NCBI RefSeq assembly: GCF_037963865.1
Contig: NZ_CP150170.1
Location: 2,604,001-2,668,000, forward strand
Direction of reading: 5' to 3'
DNA from: Paenibacillus sp. FSL R10-2734
Lineage (GTDB): Bacteria > Bacillota > Bacilli > Paenibacillales > Paenibacillaceae
Length of the DNA: 64,000 nucleotides
A model generated the notes under the pieces. The model made no database searches, was not told the DNA's origin, and worked only from the letters and a program-made list of their open reading frames with translations. The translations under genes and the position numbers were made by a program. Shown one piece after another: positions 17,629 to 26,250 of this stretch; the first letter of the stretch is position 1; each line of letters opens with the position of its first letter.

Positions 17629-18642
17629 ATGTTGAAAATCGGTTTGATTGGCTTTGGATTTATGGGCCGGATGCATTTTGATAATTATGTTCGCTTAACA
17701 GAAGAGGGGCATCCAATCGTCCTTAAAGCTATCTGTGATTTGCGAATTGAGGAATTGAAAGACGGTAAAGCGGATGGTAATATGAGCACTGCTCAGGAAG
17801 TTTATGATTTGACAGCTTACAATCTCTACGATGATCTGGAGAAAATGATAGCGAGCGAAGAATTGGATATGATCGATATTGCGGTTCCTACTTACCTGCA
17901 TGCTGAAATGACTTGTTCGCTACTGGAGCGAGGATATCATGTCTTCTGTGAGAAGCCGATGGCTAGAACTTCAGTAGAAGCGCAAAAAATGGTAGAAACA
18001 GCGGAGCGCAGTGGTAAGAAACTGATGATCGGACAGTGCCTTCGCTTTTGGCCGGGGTATGAATATTTGAAAGAAGTTGTGGAAACTGAGCAATTTGGTA
18101 AAGTGATGGAAGGCTATTTCTACCGTGGTTCAGGAGCTCCTAAAGATTGGTTTCTGGATGAGAAGCTAAGCGGTGGATGTATCACGGATATGCATATTCA
18201 CGATACAGATATGATTAACTATTTGTTCGGCAGACCGGCTAAAGTATCGACTTTGGGACGTAACGTTCTGCCGGGAAGCGGATACGATATAGCTTCTACA
18301 CACTATTTTTATAAGGATGCAAAGGTGATCAATGCTCAGGTGGACTGGACGCTGGAGGGCGACTTTGGTTTCTACATGGGGTACAGAGTTAACTTCGAGC
18401 GAGGAAATGTTGTATTTGACGGAAGTCAGGTTAAGGTGAATCCGAATGATGGTGAAGGCTTTATAGTGGAGCTTTCCCCAGATGCGGGGTACTACAGAGA
18501 GCTGGTTTATTTCCTGGATGCAATTATTCACGATAAGCCCATCGTCATTTGTACGCCGGAGAGTGCAGCGGATTCTTTGGAAATCGTAGAGGCGGAAGTA
18601 AAGTCAGCGGATGCCGAAGGGGAATGGATGATCCTTAACTAA
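17629..18642 (+). CDS. Gfo/Idh/MocA family oxidoreductase
   Basis: 337-residue NAD(P)-dependent sugar or inositol dehydrogenase. The Rossmann motif GLIGFGFMGRMHF is at the N-terminus and the family signature with catalytic lysine is at HVFCEKPMARTSVEA. A substrate-site segment is CITDMHIHDTDMINYLFG. An ACGGGAGG-type site lies before ATG 17629. With the adjacent isomerase and AraC regulator it forms a small sugar or polyol catabolic operon. Its first codons are duplicated just upstream. Confidence 0.93.
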   Translation: MLKIGLIGFGFMGRMHFDNYVRLTEEGHPIVLKAICDLRIEELKDGKADGNMSTAQEVYDLTAYNLYDDLEKMIASEELDMIDIAVPTYLHAEMTCSLLERGYHVFCEKPMARTSVEAQKMVETAERSGKKLMIGQCLRFWPGYEYLKEVVETEQFGKVMEGYFYRGSGAPKDWFLDEKLSGGCITDMHIHDTDMINYLFGRPAKVSTLGRNVLPGSGYDIASTHYFYKDAKVINAQVDWTLEGDFGFYMGYRVNFERGNVVFDGSQVKVNPNDGEGFIVELSPDAGYYRELVYFLDAIIHDKPIVICTPESAADSLEIVEAEVKSADAEGEWMILN

Positions 18643-18661
18643 CAGAATATAGAGTGGCCAT

Positions 18662-18716
18662 AGACGTGAACTAGAGAACAGATCATTGTAGATGATTTCT
18701 CCAGTCACGTCTTTTT
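18662..18716 (+). terminator. Terminator of the isomerase/oxidoreductase operon
   Basis: Stem AGACGTGA...AGAA / TTCT...TCACGTCT with a longer loop, followed by TTTTT. Confidence 0.8.
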
Positions 18717-18730
18717 GGCATGCATGAAAG

Positions 18731-18949
18731 CTATCCTTTATTGCGCTGGAATTTTGTATTGTCCCTAGCATAGTGAGATACAGAGCCGTCATATCTTCTC
18801 AGGCGTACCTGTTCATCGGAGAACTGTTCAACAATTCCTGAGGCTACCTCTGAATACATTCCATCAGGGTCAAGCTGTAGGGCAGAAATATAAGTTTGGG
18901 ATAAAGCGGCTATAAAAAAATCAATATTTTTATTAAGTGTATGTGGCAT
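18731..18949 (-). CDS. Small hypothetical protein
   Basis: 72 residues, not recognised. It is supported as a real gene by a GGAGGG ribosome binding site about 5 bases before its ATG (minus strand) and by its position in an otherwise empty gap. The product is soluble, with an N-terminal helix-like segment (NIDFFIAALSQTYISALQL) and a charged C-terminal part. No domain was seen. Confidence 0.6.
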   Translation of the reverse strand: MPHTLNKNIDFFIAALSQTYISALQLDPDGMYSEVASGIVEQFSDEQVRLRRYDGSVSHYARDNTKFQRNKG

Positions 18950-19042
18950 GGTATTCCCTCCGGTGATATCTTCAACATGAATATATATAATCCTAAGGAA
19001 CTATTTTACCACGTTTTACGGATGATTTTGAGGAGGAATTAC

Positions 19043-19117
19043 TTGATTTTGTTCGAAAATATGAGAAATTTGGTTGTAATTGTATTTATTCTCCGAAGAT
19101 TATCCGAGGGCAGGTAG
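19043..19117 (+). CDS. Possible 24-residue hydrophobic peptide upstream of a terminator
   Basis: TTG start 6 bases after AGGAGG (19031-19036). The product MILFENMRNLVVIVFILRR plus five residues has a short hydrophobic core flanked by arginines. The stop codon sits inside the left arm of a terminator hairpin (19108-19147). The layout is compact like a small stand-alone transcript. It is not recognised and could be chance. Confidence 0.3.
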   Translation: MILFENMRNLVVIVFILRRLSEGR

Positions 19118-19147
19118 CGAAATTATTTCGCTGTCTGTCCTTTTGTT
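19108..19147 (+). terminator. Hairpin with T-run, orphan
   Basis: Stem GGGCAGGTAGCGAA / TTTCGCTGTCTGTCC with several G-T pairs, followed by TTTTG. There is no annotated + strand gene upstream except the possible peptide at 19043. Confidence 0.6.
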
Positions 19148-19211
19148 AATTCTGGTTTGAAAAGAATCCTGCGGACGGATATGATTTGTGTAGTGAAAGG
19201 ATGATCGCCAA

Positions 19212-19742
19212 ATGACAGAACAAACACAAAGAGCCAAGGCGTTATACACACGATTTCTGGGCCATTTTTTAAATATGCATAAGGAAGGTTTCCTTAAAGA
19301 GTATAAGAGTTTTGAAATTCCTAGAGAACAAGAATTAGAATGGCTGAACGAAATGGCCTTGGAGTATGCCGGGCAGTTGTCGATACGGGATTGGGAAGCG
19401 ATGACGATGCTGGAGTCTATCTCCCAAAATTATCAGGATAGCTGGATTGTGGAAAAAGTCGCCTCTTTTGCCTCGCGTAATATTATGAGTGCGGATAGTT
19501 TAGTTAAGTTGATCTATGCAGAGAAACTGGTTGAAATTATTCGTTCTCATAAACAACTGATCACCAAAGAGCTGTTATTTGGAGCCTGTAAAGTTGCTGT
19601 GCAAATCCTTGAAAATGTAATCTCACAGCCGCTGGTCATTGACCCTGGACATGAGCTTAAGGAGCTTGGTCTTAAAGATAAAAGAGCATTGAACAGCCGT
19701 GCAGAGCAAAGTTTGGAGCAGGTGAAGGTGCTAATTAATTAA
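19212..19742 (+). CDS. Hypothetical protein
   Basis: 176 residues, mostly predicted helical, not recognised. It is rich in Leu, Glu and Lys, with no signal peptide and no membrane segment. AAAGGATGA precedes the ATG. It is separated by about 190 bases from the AlkC-type gene, so it is probably its own unit. No function is proposed. Confidence 0.7.
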   Translation: MTEQTQRAKALYTRFLGHFLNMHKEGFLKEYKSFEIPREQELEWLNEMALEYAGQLSIRDWEAMTMLESISQNYQDSWIVEKVASFASRNIMSADSLVKLIYAEKLVEIIRSHKQLITKELLFGACKVAVQILENVISQPLVIDPGHELKELGLKDKRALNSRAEQSLEQVKVLIN

Positions 19743-19844
19743 GAACTGAAGGAACAGGATTCTTTTGACCATATCCGATAGGGGTGGGCATTATTAATCT
19801 CGAGATAAGGCAGGTTGATGTTCTAGATTAGGGAGTGACCGAAG

Positions 19845-19862
19845 TTGACATACTGTTGTCAA
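19845..19862. promoter_or_regulatory. Inverted repeat TTGACA-N6-TGTCAA upstream of the AlkC-type gene
   Basis: A perfect 6-bp dyad with a 6-base spacer lies 68 bases before the start codon. It could be an operator, and TTGACA could double as a -35 box. It is not a LexA-type sequence. Confidence 0.45.
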
Positions 19863-19930
19863 ATTGGGTGTGTTACGATTTCTTAACAGATTAACTCTGA
19901 TGATCTAAACAAGAAGATGAGGGATATACA

Positions 19931-21043
19931 ATGGCGGAACCTTTAAAAGCGATGTACAATAAACAGTTTCTGCATGATTTCGGCGAAAAGATTCGTAACG
20001 TACACGGTGTCTTCGACACGGAGGCGTTTGTAATTTCAGCGATGGCAGAGCCTTGGGACGCTCTCGAACTTAAGGCGAGAATGCGGCGGATAACGGAGAC
20101 ACTTGGAAGCCACCTGCACCTTCCTTATGAGGAGGCGCTAGCGATTTTGTTCGCCATTACTGAAGATTGTGTGGGATTTCCATACTTGATCTTTCCAGAC
20201 TTTGTTGAGGTATTTGGTCAGGGGGCGGAGCATTGGGAGCTGTCCATGCAAGCGCTGGAGAGATTCACACTGAAATCATCAGCAGAATTTGCAGTAAGGC
20301 CGTTTCTCTTGCGTGAACCGGAGCGGATGATGGAGCAGATGCTAGTATGGTCTTTGCATCCCGATGAGCATGTACGCCGGTTAGCAAGTGAGGGTTGTCG
20401 TCCTCGTCTACCGTGGGGACAGGCTCTCCCAATGTTTAAGCTAGATCCAGCACCAGTGTTACCAGTACTTGAGCAGCTTAAAGCGGATTCGTCTCTATAT
20501 GTGCGCAAGAGCGTGGCTAACAATTTGAACGATATTGCTAAGGATCACCCGGAGATTGTGCTCGAAACAGCACGCCGTTGGATAGGTTCAGATCCCCTCA
20601 CAGACTGGATTGTGCGGCATGGTTGTCGTTCTTTAATCCGTAAAGCTAATCCGGAGATTATGGCTTTATTCGGTTATGCGGAGCAAGCAGACGAAGCAAC
20701 ACCATTAATAACGAGTGCTTCCATAGTGATTGATCCTTCCATCCTGCGGATTGGCGAAAGCTCTGAATTGCAATACGAGCTTCAAGTTCGCGAAGGAACG
20801 CCAGCCCGTATTCGAATAGAATATGGAATCTACTTCGTGAAGGCTACAGGTAGAACCTCTCGTAAATCTTTTCTACTATCGGATAAAACAGTACCTGGAG
20901 GTACAATTCTGTCAGGCAAACGGACGCATCGCTGGGCTAATTTAACCACTCGGCGTCATTACCGAGGGGAACACCGGATTGTATTGTTGGTTAACGGGCG
21001 GGAAGTTGCAGATACAGTATTGAAACTTGAAGCGGATGAGTGA
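19931..21043 (+). CDS. DNA alkylation repair protein, AlkC-like with C-terminal Ig-like domain
   Basis: 370 residues. The N-terminal about 240 residues are HEAT-like helical repeats in the AlkC/AlkD superfamily style (EAFVISAMAEPWDALELKAR, VRRLASEGCRPRLPWG, LYVRKSVANNLNDIAKDHP). The WASEGxRPRLPW-like block is characteristic of AlkC. The C-terminal about 110 residues form a beta-rich domain (IRIEYGIYFVKATGRTSRKSF), as in the AlkC subgroup with an Ig-like extension. It should excise 3-methyladenine-type lesions. GAGGGATATACA precedes the ATG weakly. Confidence 0.85.
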   Translation: MAEPLKAMYNKQFLHDFGEKIRNVHGVFDTEAFVISAMAEPWDALELKARMRRITETLGSHLHLPYEEALAILFAITEDCVGFPYLIFPDFVEVFGQGAEHWELSMQALERFTLKSSAEFAVRPFLLREPERMMEQMLVWSLHPDEHVRRLASEGCRPRLPWGQALPMFKLDPAPVLPVLEQLKADSSLYVRKSVANNLNDIAKDHPEIVLETARRWIGSDPLTDWIVRHGCRSLIRKANPEIMALFGYAEQADEATPLITSASIVIDPSILRIGESSELQYELQVREGTPARIRIEYGIYFVKATGRTSRKSFLLSDKTVPGGTILSGKRTHRWANLTTRRHYRGEHRIVLLVNGREVADTVLKLEADE

Positions 21044-21056
21044 GGAGTGTTAGTAC

Positions 21057-21629
21057 ATGAAAAAAGAAGTTTTGATTTTTATTTCTAATGGCTACGCGGA
21101 TTGGGAAAGTGGATATATAAGTGCCGAACTCAACAAGCCAGAAAGTGAGTACAAAGTTAGAACCGTGTCTTTAACTAGCGACAACGTACAATCTATGGGC
21201 GGATTTACTGTTATTCCTGACTATAATATTGATAATATCCCCGCCCAATTTGAAATGTTAATTTTAATTGGGGGCACAAGTTGGAAAGATAATTCAGCGA
21301 TTACTCCAGTTATTGAGAAATGTATACAGGATAAGATACCTATAGCCGCTATATGTGATGCAGCAACCTTCTTAGCAGAACATGGCTATTTAGACCACAT
21401 TCCTCACACTGGAAATTCATTAGATTACTTAAAGGAGTACGCTCCTAATTATAAAGGACATGTAAACTTTATAGAAAAACAGACCGTTTCGAGTGACGAT
21501 ATCATTACTGCTAATGGTACGGCTTCATTGGAATTTACAAAGGAAATCTTGAAGAAGTTAGATGTTATGCCCTTAGAAAAAGTTGATGGATGGTATAACT
21601 TTTTCAAAAATGGATTTTACCAAGAATAA
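21057..21629 (+). CDS. DJ-1/PfpI family protein (type 1 glutamine amidotransferase-like)
   Basis: 190 residues with the DJ-1/PfpI fold. The nucleophile-elbow cysteine is in IAAICDAATFLAEHG, with the preceding strand MLILIGGTSW and an early acidic residue in YADWESGY. Such proteins act as deglycases, chaperones or hydrolases; substrate unknown. It starts 13 bases after the AlkC-type gene, so the two are probably cotranscribed, perhaps as a damage-response pair. It ends at a shared bidirectional terminator. Confidence 0.87.
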   Translation: MKKEVLIFISNGYADWESGYISAELNKPESEYKVRTVSLTSDNVQSMGGFTVIPDYNIDNIPAQFEMLILIGGTSWKDNSAITPVIEKCIQDKIPIAAICDAATFLAEHGYLDHIPHTGNSLDYLKEYAPNYKGHVNFIEKQTVSSDDIITANGTASLEFTKEILKKLDVMPLEKVDGWYNFFKNGFYQE

Positions 21630-21645
21630 CGGAGTCATGAAAAAA

Positions 21646-21683
21646 AAGGTGCTCTCAGGTCGTATCGACTTGAGAGCACCTTT
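21646..21683. terminator. Bidirectional terminator
   Basis: Near-perfect stem AAAGGTGCTCTCA-GTCG / CGAC-TGAGAGCACCTTT with a 3-base loop. A-rich on the left and T-rich on the right, it serves the PfpI gene (+) and the lipoprotein gene (-). Confidence 0.9.
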
Positions 21684-21687
21684 CTGC

Positions 21688-22263
21688 TTATTTTTTCACT
21701 TCAGTAACACCAGTTACTTTTCCTTGATCCGATGTATCAAATGTGGATTGATACTTAGCATCTGAGAAGTAAACATTTCCCTCAACTGTTGCATTTACTA
21801 AGCTGAAGCCTTCCGCTTCTACGTATACATCACCAACAAATGTGCCGCCTTGAATACGAGCGTTTTTACTTTTGATCGTAATTTTCGGTGCAGTTAGTTT
21901 ATAGGAGTTGGTGATATTGTGCTCCGCATCTTGTGTATAGAGAGCAATTTTGCGGGCGGGTTCATCTTTATTCGTGAATTGTCCATCCAGCACGAGATCC
22001 TCGGTGAAGGTCAAGTCTTTTAGTGTAGCGGCGATCCAAGTACCATCTGCGCTGATAGCCTTTTTAAAAGCCTCTTCATTATCCACTACGGAAGCAGATG
22101 TAACAGCATCTGTGGTGTTATTTGGTGTATTAGTGGTACCTGCGTTATTGGTAGTGCCCGTAGTGGCGGTGGGGGTGACGTTTGCATTGTTATTTGCTGA
22201 ATTTCCGCAACCAACCAATAGCACAATTGCAAATACTGTGGCTACGCTTGCTATCTTTCTCAT
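21688..22263 (-). CDS. Hypothetical lipoprotein
   Basis: 191 residues. A signal peptide ends in the lipobox LLVGC, followed by an Asn/Thr-rich low-complexity linker of about 35 residues and then a domain with regular short beta-strands (ITIKSKNARIQGG, VYVEAEGFSLVNATVEG). The latter suggests a small beta-helix or polymer-forming fold. It is probably an anchored surface lipoprotein of unknown role. A GGGAGG site precedes the ATG. Confidence 0.8.
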   Translation of the reverse strand: MRKIASVATVFAIVLLVGCGNSANNNANVTPTATTGTTNNAGTTNTPNNTTDAVTSASVVDNEEAFKKAISADGTWIAATLKDLTFTEDLVLDGQFTNKDEPARKIALYTQDAEHNITNSYKLTAPKITIKSKNARIQGGTFVGDVYVEAEGFSLVNATVEGNVYFSDAKYQSTFDTSDQGKVTGVTEVKK

Positions 22264-22336
22264 CTGAATAACCTCCCTGAGTAATTGTACTGATATCCTT
22301 CGAGCTTAATATAGACTGATTAGTTAGTATTAATGT

Positions 22337-22398
22337 GGTGTAAGCACAAACGCTTACCGTCCTTAGGGACGCTGAAGGTGCTTCTGCTTGTGGACACA
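22337..22398. repeat. Long imperfect palindrome upstream of the lipoprotein gene
   Basis: About 60 bases fold back on themselves around CGTCC-TTA-GGGACG, with GTGT/ACAC ends. The left part also contains a perfect dyad GTAAGC-N6-GCTTAC (22340-22357). It lies in the 309-base gap between the divergent lipoprotein and RNase H genes. Otherwise that gap contains only AT-rich promoter-like DNA. Confidence 0.55.
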
Positions 22399-22572
22399 AT
22401 AATATTTACCGATCATTCTACAAATGGTAATATAGGCCTGGACATCTCTGGCGTATAGTATGACCTGGAAAATATGATTTATGCGAAGAATTTCACGAAA
22501 AATAACATTCTTCTTTTGATGAAGAAGCATTTTGGATTACAATAAGTTAAGGTGAAAAAAGGAGCTGTACCA

Positions 22573-23229
22573 ATGGCTAAACAGAAATATTATGTAGTAT
22601 GGGAAGGTAAGCAGCCGGGAGTCTACAGCACTTGGGCGGAATGCCAGGCGCAGACGGATCACTATACCGGAGCCAAATATAAATCTTATGAATCTAAAGC
22701 GGCGGCAGATGCGGCTTACAAAGCAGGCTGGAAAGGCAATTGGGGAACTGGGGCGTCCGGTGCAGCTAAGTCTAAGGGGACAAGTTCTTTTAAACGAAGC
22801 GCTACAGTAGAGACTTCAGAGGAGATCGATTACGACAGTATCTCTGTGGATGTAGGTACGCGTGGCAATCCGGGTCCAGTCGAATATAAAGGCGTGGATA
22901 CACAAACCGGAGATATCATCTTCTCTTGTGGGCCGATCAAGAAGGGCACTAATAATCTAGGGGAATTTTTAGCGATTGTGCATGCCTTAGCGCTGCTGAA
23001 GAAAGAGGGAAGCAATAAAACGGTCTACAGTGACTCTGTGAATGCTATGAAGTGGGTAAAGCAGAAAAAGGTTGCTACAACCTTGCCACGCGACGCTTCG
23101 ACAGAGGAAATATGGGTGCTAATTAATCGGGCAGAGCGTTGGCTGCAGACCAATACCTATGACAATAAGGTGCTTAAGTGGCAGACCAAAGAGTGGGGCG
23201 AGATCAAAGCGGATTATGGTCGGAAATAA
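22573..23229 (+). CDS. Ribonuclease H with N-terminal hybrid-binding (viroplasmin) domain
   Basis: 218 residues. The N-terminal about 50 residues form the RNase H1 hybrid-binding / caulimovirus viroplasmin domain (KYYVVWEGKQPGVYSTW, AKYKSYESKAAADAAY). After a Ser/Lys-rich linker comes an RNase H domain with the acidic set: Asp in SVDVGTRGNPG, Glu in NNLGEFLAIVHAL, Asp in VYSDSVNAMKW and a final Asp near the C-terminus. It should cut the RNA strand of RNA-DNA hybrids. AAAGGAG lies 8 bases before ATG 22573. Confidence 0.92.
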   Translation: MAKQKYYVVWEGKQPGVYSTWAECQAQTDHYTGAKYKSYESKAAADAAYKAGWKGNWGTGASGAAKSKGTSSFKRSATVETSEEIDYDSISVDVGTRGNPGPVEYKGVDTQTGDIIFSCGPIKKGTNNLGEFLAIVHALALLKKEGSNKTVYSDSVNAMKWVKQKKVATTLPRDASTEEIWVLINRAERWLQTNTYDNKVLKWQTKEWGEIKADYGRK

Positions 23230-23273
23230 ATGCGGCTAGGCTTTTGATTTCGGCATGAGGAGGAGAATTGGGG

Positions 23274-23942
23274 ATGTTCGGCAACGATTGGGATGAGATA
23301 TTACAGGATGAAATGCAAAAGCCCTATTTTCTGGAGCTAATGGCTAATCTGGAAAGTGAATATAAGGAACATACAGTCTATCCGCCAAAAGAATTACTGT
23401 TCACGGCATTAAAGCTTACGCCTTATAGTGGAACTCGGGTTGTTATTTTGGGTCAGGATCCATACCATGGTGCGGGACAAGCTCACGGGTTAAGCTTTTC
23501 TGTAAATCCGGGGGTGCGTATACCGCCTTCACTGCGAAATATTTATACGGAGCTAATGGAGGATATCGGGGTACCGATTCCTAATCACGGTTCTTTACTG
23601 CAATGGGCAGAACAGGGAGTGCTTATGCTCAACTCGGTTCTAACGGTACGAGAGGGAGAGCCGAATTCTCATAAAGGTTTAGGCTGGGAGACATTCACAG
23701 ACACCATTATGAAGAAGCTAAATGAAAGAACTACGCTAATGGTTTTTATTTTATGGGGAAGTCATTCCCAAAAGAAAGGCGCCTTCATAGACCAAAGCCG
23801 ACATGAGGTTATTCAGGCTCCACATCCGAGTCCGCTCTCGTCGTATCGTGGATTCTTTGGTAGTCGTCCTTTTTCGAAGGTCAACCGGTTTTTGGAGTCG
23901 AATGGAATGATAGGGATCGATTGGTCCATTTCGGACTTATAG
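23274..23942 (+). CDS. ung: Uracil-DNA glycosylase
   Basis: About 222 residues, full-length family 1 UDG. The catalytic water-activating loop GQDPYHG, the Pro/Gly-rich loop PPSLRNIY and the Leu intercalation loop with catalytic histidine (APHPSPLSSYRGF) are intact. It removes uracil from DNA as the first step of base excision repair. ATG 23274 is chosen over TTG 23268 because of spacing to GAGGAGGAG. It lies 44 bases downstream of the RNase H gene. Confidence 0.97.
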   Translation: MFGNDWDEILQDEMQKPYFLELMANLESEYKEHTVYPPKELLFTALKLTPYSGTRVVILGQDPYHGAGQAHGLSFSVNPGVRIPPSLRNIYTELMEDIGVPIPNHGSLLQWAEQGVLMLNSVLTVREGEPNSHKGLGWETFTDTIMKKLNERTTLMVFILWGSHSQKKGAFIDQSRHEVIQAPHPSPLSSYRGFFGSRPFSKVNRFLESNGMIGIDWSISDL

Positions 23943-23973
23943 CTAATCGGATGTTGGGAAGGGGGAGGGAGCT

Positions 23974-24378
23974 ATGAAGCATTGGGTTGGTAAACCAGTT
24001 ATTATGTACTGCGGCGACGAACCTTACACGATTATGAAAGGCATTTTGCGCAAATGGGATCTTTCCGCTTCTGTGGCCGTAATCGGTCATCAGGAAATTG
24101 CCGTGCCATTTCGGGATATTGTGGTCATCAAGGCTTTGGCTCCTAGAGAAAGAGCACTGCCTCCAGTCTTGCATTCTGTGGGTTATGTAATGAGGGAGCG
24201 GCAGCAATTTGATAATGCAATATATTTTAAATCGGCGGTAAGCGTTTGGAAAGAGGATCGGCTGATTGCTCTGAATACGACCATTGTTTCACATACGAAA
24301 GGTTCAGTTACACTACAGGATGGACAGAACCTCATGAAGGGGAATCACATATTTGTAGTACGTTCTTTGCGGGGGTAA
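23974..24378 (+). CDS. Hypothetical protein
   Basis: 134 residues, not recognised. It starts 31 bases after ung with a GGGAGGGAG site. It is beta-rich with no signal peptide or membrane segment; the pattern (GKPVIMYCGDEPYTIMKG) resembles a small barrel-like domain, but I cannot name a family. It probably shares the ung transcript. Confidence 0.7.
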   Translation: MKHWVGKPVIMYCGDEPYTIMKGILRKWDLSASVAVIGHQEIAVPFRDIVVIKALAPRERALPPVLHSVGYVMRERQQFDNAIYFKSAVSVWKEDRLIALNTTIVSHTKGSVTLQDGQNLMKGNHIFVVRSLRG

Positions 24379-24403
24379 TTTCAGTAACCCTATAAAGAAG
24401 AAT

Positions 24404-24437
24404 AAATGGTACATCTTCCATTGGAGATGTACCATTT
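24404..24437. terminator. Bidirectional terminator
   Basis: Perfect 13-bp arms AAATGGTACATCT / AGATGTACCATTT with a short loop, between the convergent ung operon and the AI-2E transporter gene. Confidence 0.9.
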
Positions 24438-24482
24438 GTTATTTACAGAACTTCAGTTAGTTTGCATAACGCTTAGTAAGTC

Positions 24483-25592
24483 TTATAGCTTCTCATTCTT
24501 GAGAGGCTCCGTCTCTTCCTCTCGATCGGTAACAATAATCTCGTACACTCGCAGAAAAATAATTTTTGCAATCATATAGACGGGAAGCGCAATAAGCACG
24601 CCAATAATACCGTAGAAATCTCCACCTATAAGAACAAGAAGGACAGTGGTCAGTGGATGAACATCTAATGATTTTCCGTAAATGATCGGTGAGAGCACAT
24701 TATCTTGAATTTGCTGTGCAATGAATATGATCACCAAGGACCATATGGCCATCGTAGGTGACTCAATGAAGCCTACTATAATTACCGGTATTGCTGCAAG
24801 GAAAGAACCTACATAAGGGATGAAATTGAGCGGTACAGAAATTACTGCGAGCAGTAGTGAGTAAGGGAGCCCGATGATAAGGAAACCGATATATAACATA
24901 ATACCGAGTACGACGTTTAGCACCACACGTGTGACAATGAAACTGCTGAGCGCACTGTCGATATCTCCAAACATCTCTTGTCCTTGCTTGCGGTATTTTT
25001 TCGGGAGTAGACCCTGTAATTTAGGTGACAGCTTATAGTCATCTTTCAGCATGTAGTACAGAATGATGGGCAAGGTAGCGATTAATACTACAATGCTGGA
25101 AACTACACCGATCAAATTGGACATCGAATTGGTGACCCAAGTAATTGCATCGCTAAGATATTCTGATATACGGGCAGCTATGTCGGAGTCCCCTTGGAAA
25201 AAGCGCGACAGTGTCGGATCGTCCCTTAAGGCATTGAACTGATCCTGTAATCCCTGAACGAGATAAGGGGTATTATCGATAAAGTTCTGAATTTGTTCTT
25301 GTAGCGTCGGCCAGACTAGAATCCAGAAGAGAATGAACAATCCCGCAAACAGGAAATAAATAAGCAGGATGGAGAGCGTTCGATTCAATTTTCTTTTTTC
25401 AAGGACGCGTACTAACGGACGTAACAGGTAGTACATGAAGCCTGATAGCAGCATGGGAATAAGTAATAATCTGAAAATGGCAGCCAAAGGTGCGAATAGA
25501 AACATTACTTTGGAGCCTAAGTACAAAATAAGTAAAAAAGCGATGATAGTAAGACTTGTCCGAAAATACTTCTGTTGTTGCAATAGGAACAT
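24483..25592 (-). CDS. AI-2E family transporter (PerM/YtvI-like)
   Basis: 369-residue polytopic membrane protein of the AI-2E exporter / PerM family. Membrane segments include TSLTIIAFLLILYLGSKVMF, an inner pair around VVSSIVVLIATLPIILYYML, and the conserved C-terminal block (LNFIPYVGSFLAAIPVIIVG, QQIQDNVLSPIIYGKSL, HPLTTVLLVLIGG). Family members export small molecules or act as ion antiporters; the substrate is unknown. Its ribosome binding site is weak (GGGGG before ATG). It is transcribed alone on the minus strand. Confidence 0.9.
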   Translation of the reverse strand: MFLLQQQKYFRTSLTIIAFLLILYLGSKVMFLFAPLAAIFRLLLIPMLLSGFMYYLLRPLVRVLEKRKLNRTLSILLIYFLFAGLFILFWILVWPTLQEQIQNFIDNTPYLVQGLQDQFNALRDDPTLSRFFQGDSDIAARISEYLSDAITWVTNSMSNLIGVVSSIVVLIATLPIILYYMLKDDYKLSPKLQGLLPKKYRKQGQEMFGDIDSALSSFIVTRVVLNVVLGIMLYIGFLIIGLPYSLLLAVISVPLNFIPYVGSFLAAIPVIIVGFIESPTMAIWSLVIIFIAQQIQDNVLSPIIYGKSLDVHPLTTVLLVLIGGDFYGIIGVLIALPVYMIAKIIFLRVYEIIVTDREEETEPLKNEKL

Positions 25593-25740
25593 CCCCCAAT
25601 TTCAAAATAACAATCTATGTAGTTTAATAACCCTAATTCACATGTCTTGATTCAAATGAGTGGATTACTTCCCTATAGGTAGTTGTTGGCATATCCGTGG
25701 AGGATGACCATATGACTAAGGCTACGCCAAGTAAGCTGTT

Positions 25741-25760
25741 CACATCACATCACATCACAT
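25741..25760. repeat. Short tandem repeat (CACAT)x4
   Basis: Four perfect 5-base units lie in the gap between the AI-2E gene and the small Asn-rich protein gene, followed by an imperfect continuation. It overlaps the end of a possible 16-codon frame that I do not call. Confidence 0.8.
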
Positions 25761-25799
25761 AACCATAACATCATCATTACCATTCCGGGGCTTCATGGA

Positions 25800-26090
25800 T
25801 TATCTTGACTTCCGTTTGGAAGTTTTTTTTGTGGATAGGGTGAATATTTCTGGTACTATAACCTCGCCTCCGGTTTCCTTCGTAACTTGTCTTGCCTTGA
25901 CGAGAGACATAAAAGCAAAAAATTCCCCTAAAGTGGCCAGTGCGGCAGCAATGATCTCATAATCTTCAGCGCTTAATTCTGCAGCTTCTTCACGGCCAGT
26001 TCCGTTCCCGTTGTAATTTCCATTACTGTTTCCATTACTATTCGGATTTCCATTACCGCCCATTTTGTTGTTAGTTCTTCTGTTGGCCAT
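25800..26090 (-). CDS. Small hypothetical protein with Asn/Gly-rich N-terminus
   Basis: 96 residues, not recognised. The first about 32 residues are low-complexity Asn/Gly/Ser, followed by an acidic helical segment (AELSAEDYEIIAAALATLGE) and a Lys/Arg-rich tail. The ribosome binding site is weak. Coding is supported by the non-random helix in the middle and by the lack of another feature here. Confidence 0.55.
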   Translation of the reverse strand: MANRRTNNKMGGNGNPNSNGNSNGNYNGNGTGREEAAELSAEDYEIIAAALATLGEFFAFMSLVKARQVTKETGGEVIVPEIFTLSTKKTSKRKSR

Positions 26091-26250
26091 TTCTGATCAC
26101 CCGCTTTTTCCTATATGTAGTATTAATATGTTTTAAACACGGTTGAGGAGATAGGCAATTGGTATCTAATTTTCTAAAGGACTGTTTAGCTGTTAAGGTA
26201 AGCTGGGATCATTCCAATTATTTCATCCTGCTGAAGGGCCATTTTTAATG

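Noticed and set aside
18970..19146. Open frame reading DDFEEELLDFVRKYEK and on to LFRCLSFC
   Set aside because: It has no start codon after the preceding stop and runs through the terminator; it could be a protein remnant but the evidence is too weak.
25800..25835. Terminator-like hairpin ACTTCC-GTTT-GGAAGT followed by T-run
   Set aside because: It is made by the Lys/Ser codons at the 3' end of the minus-strand small gene, and no + strand gene ends here.
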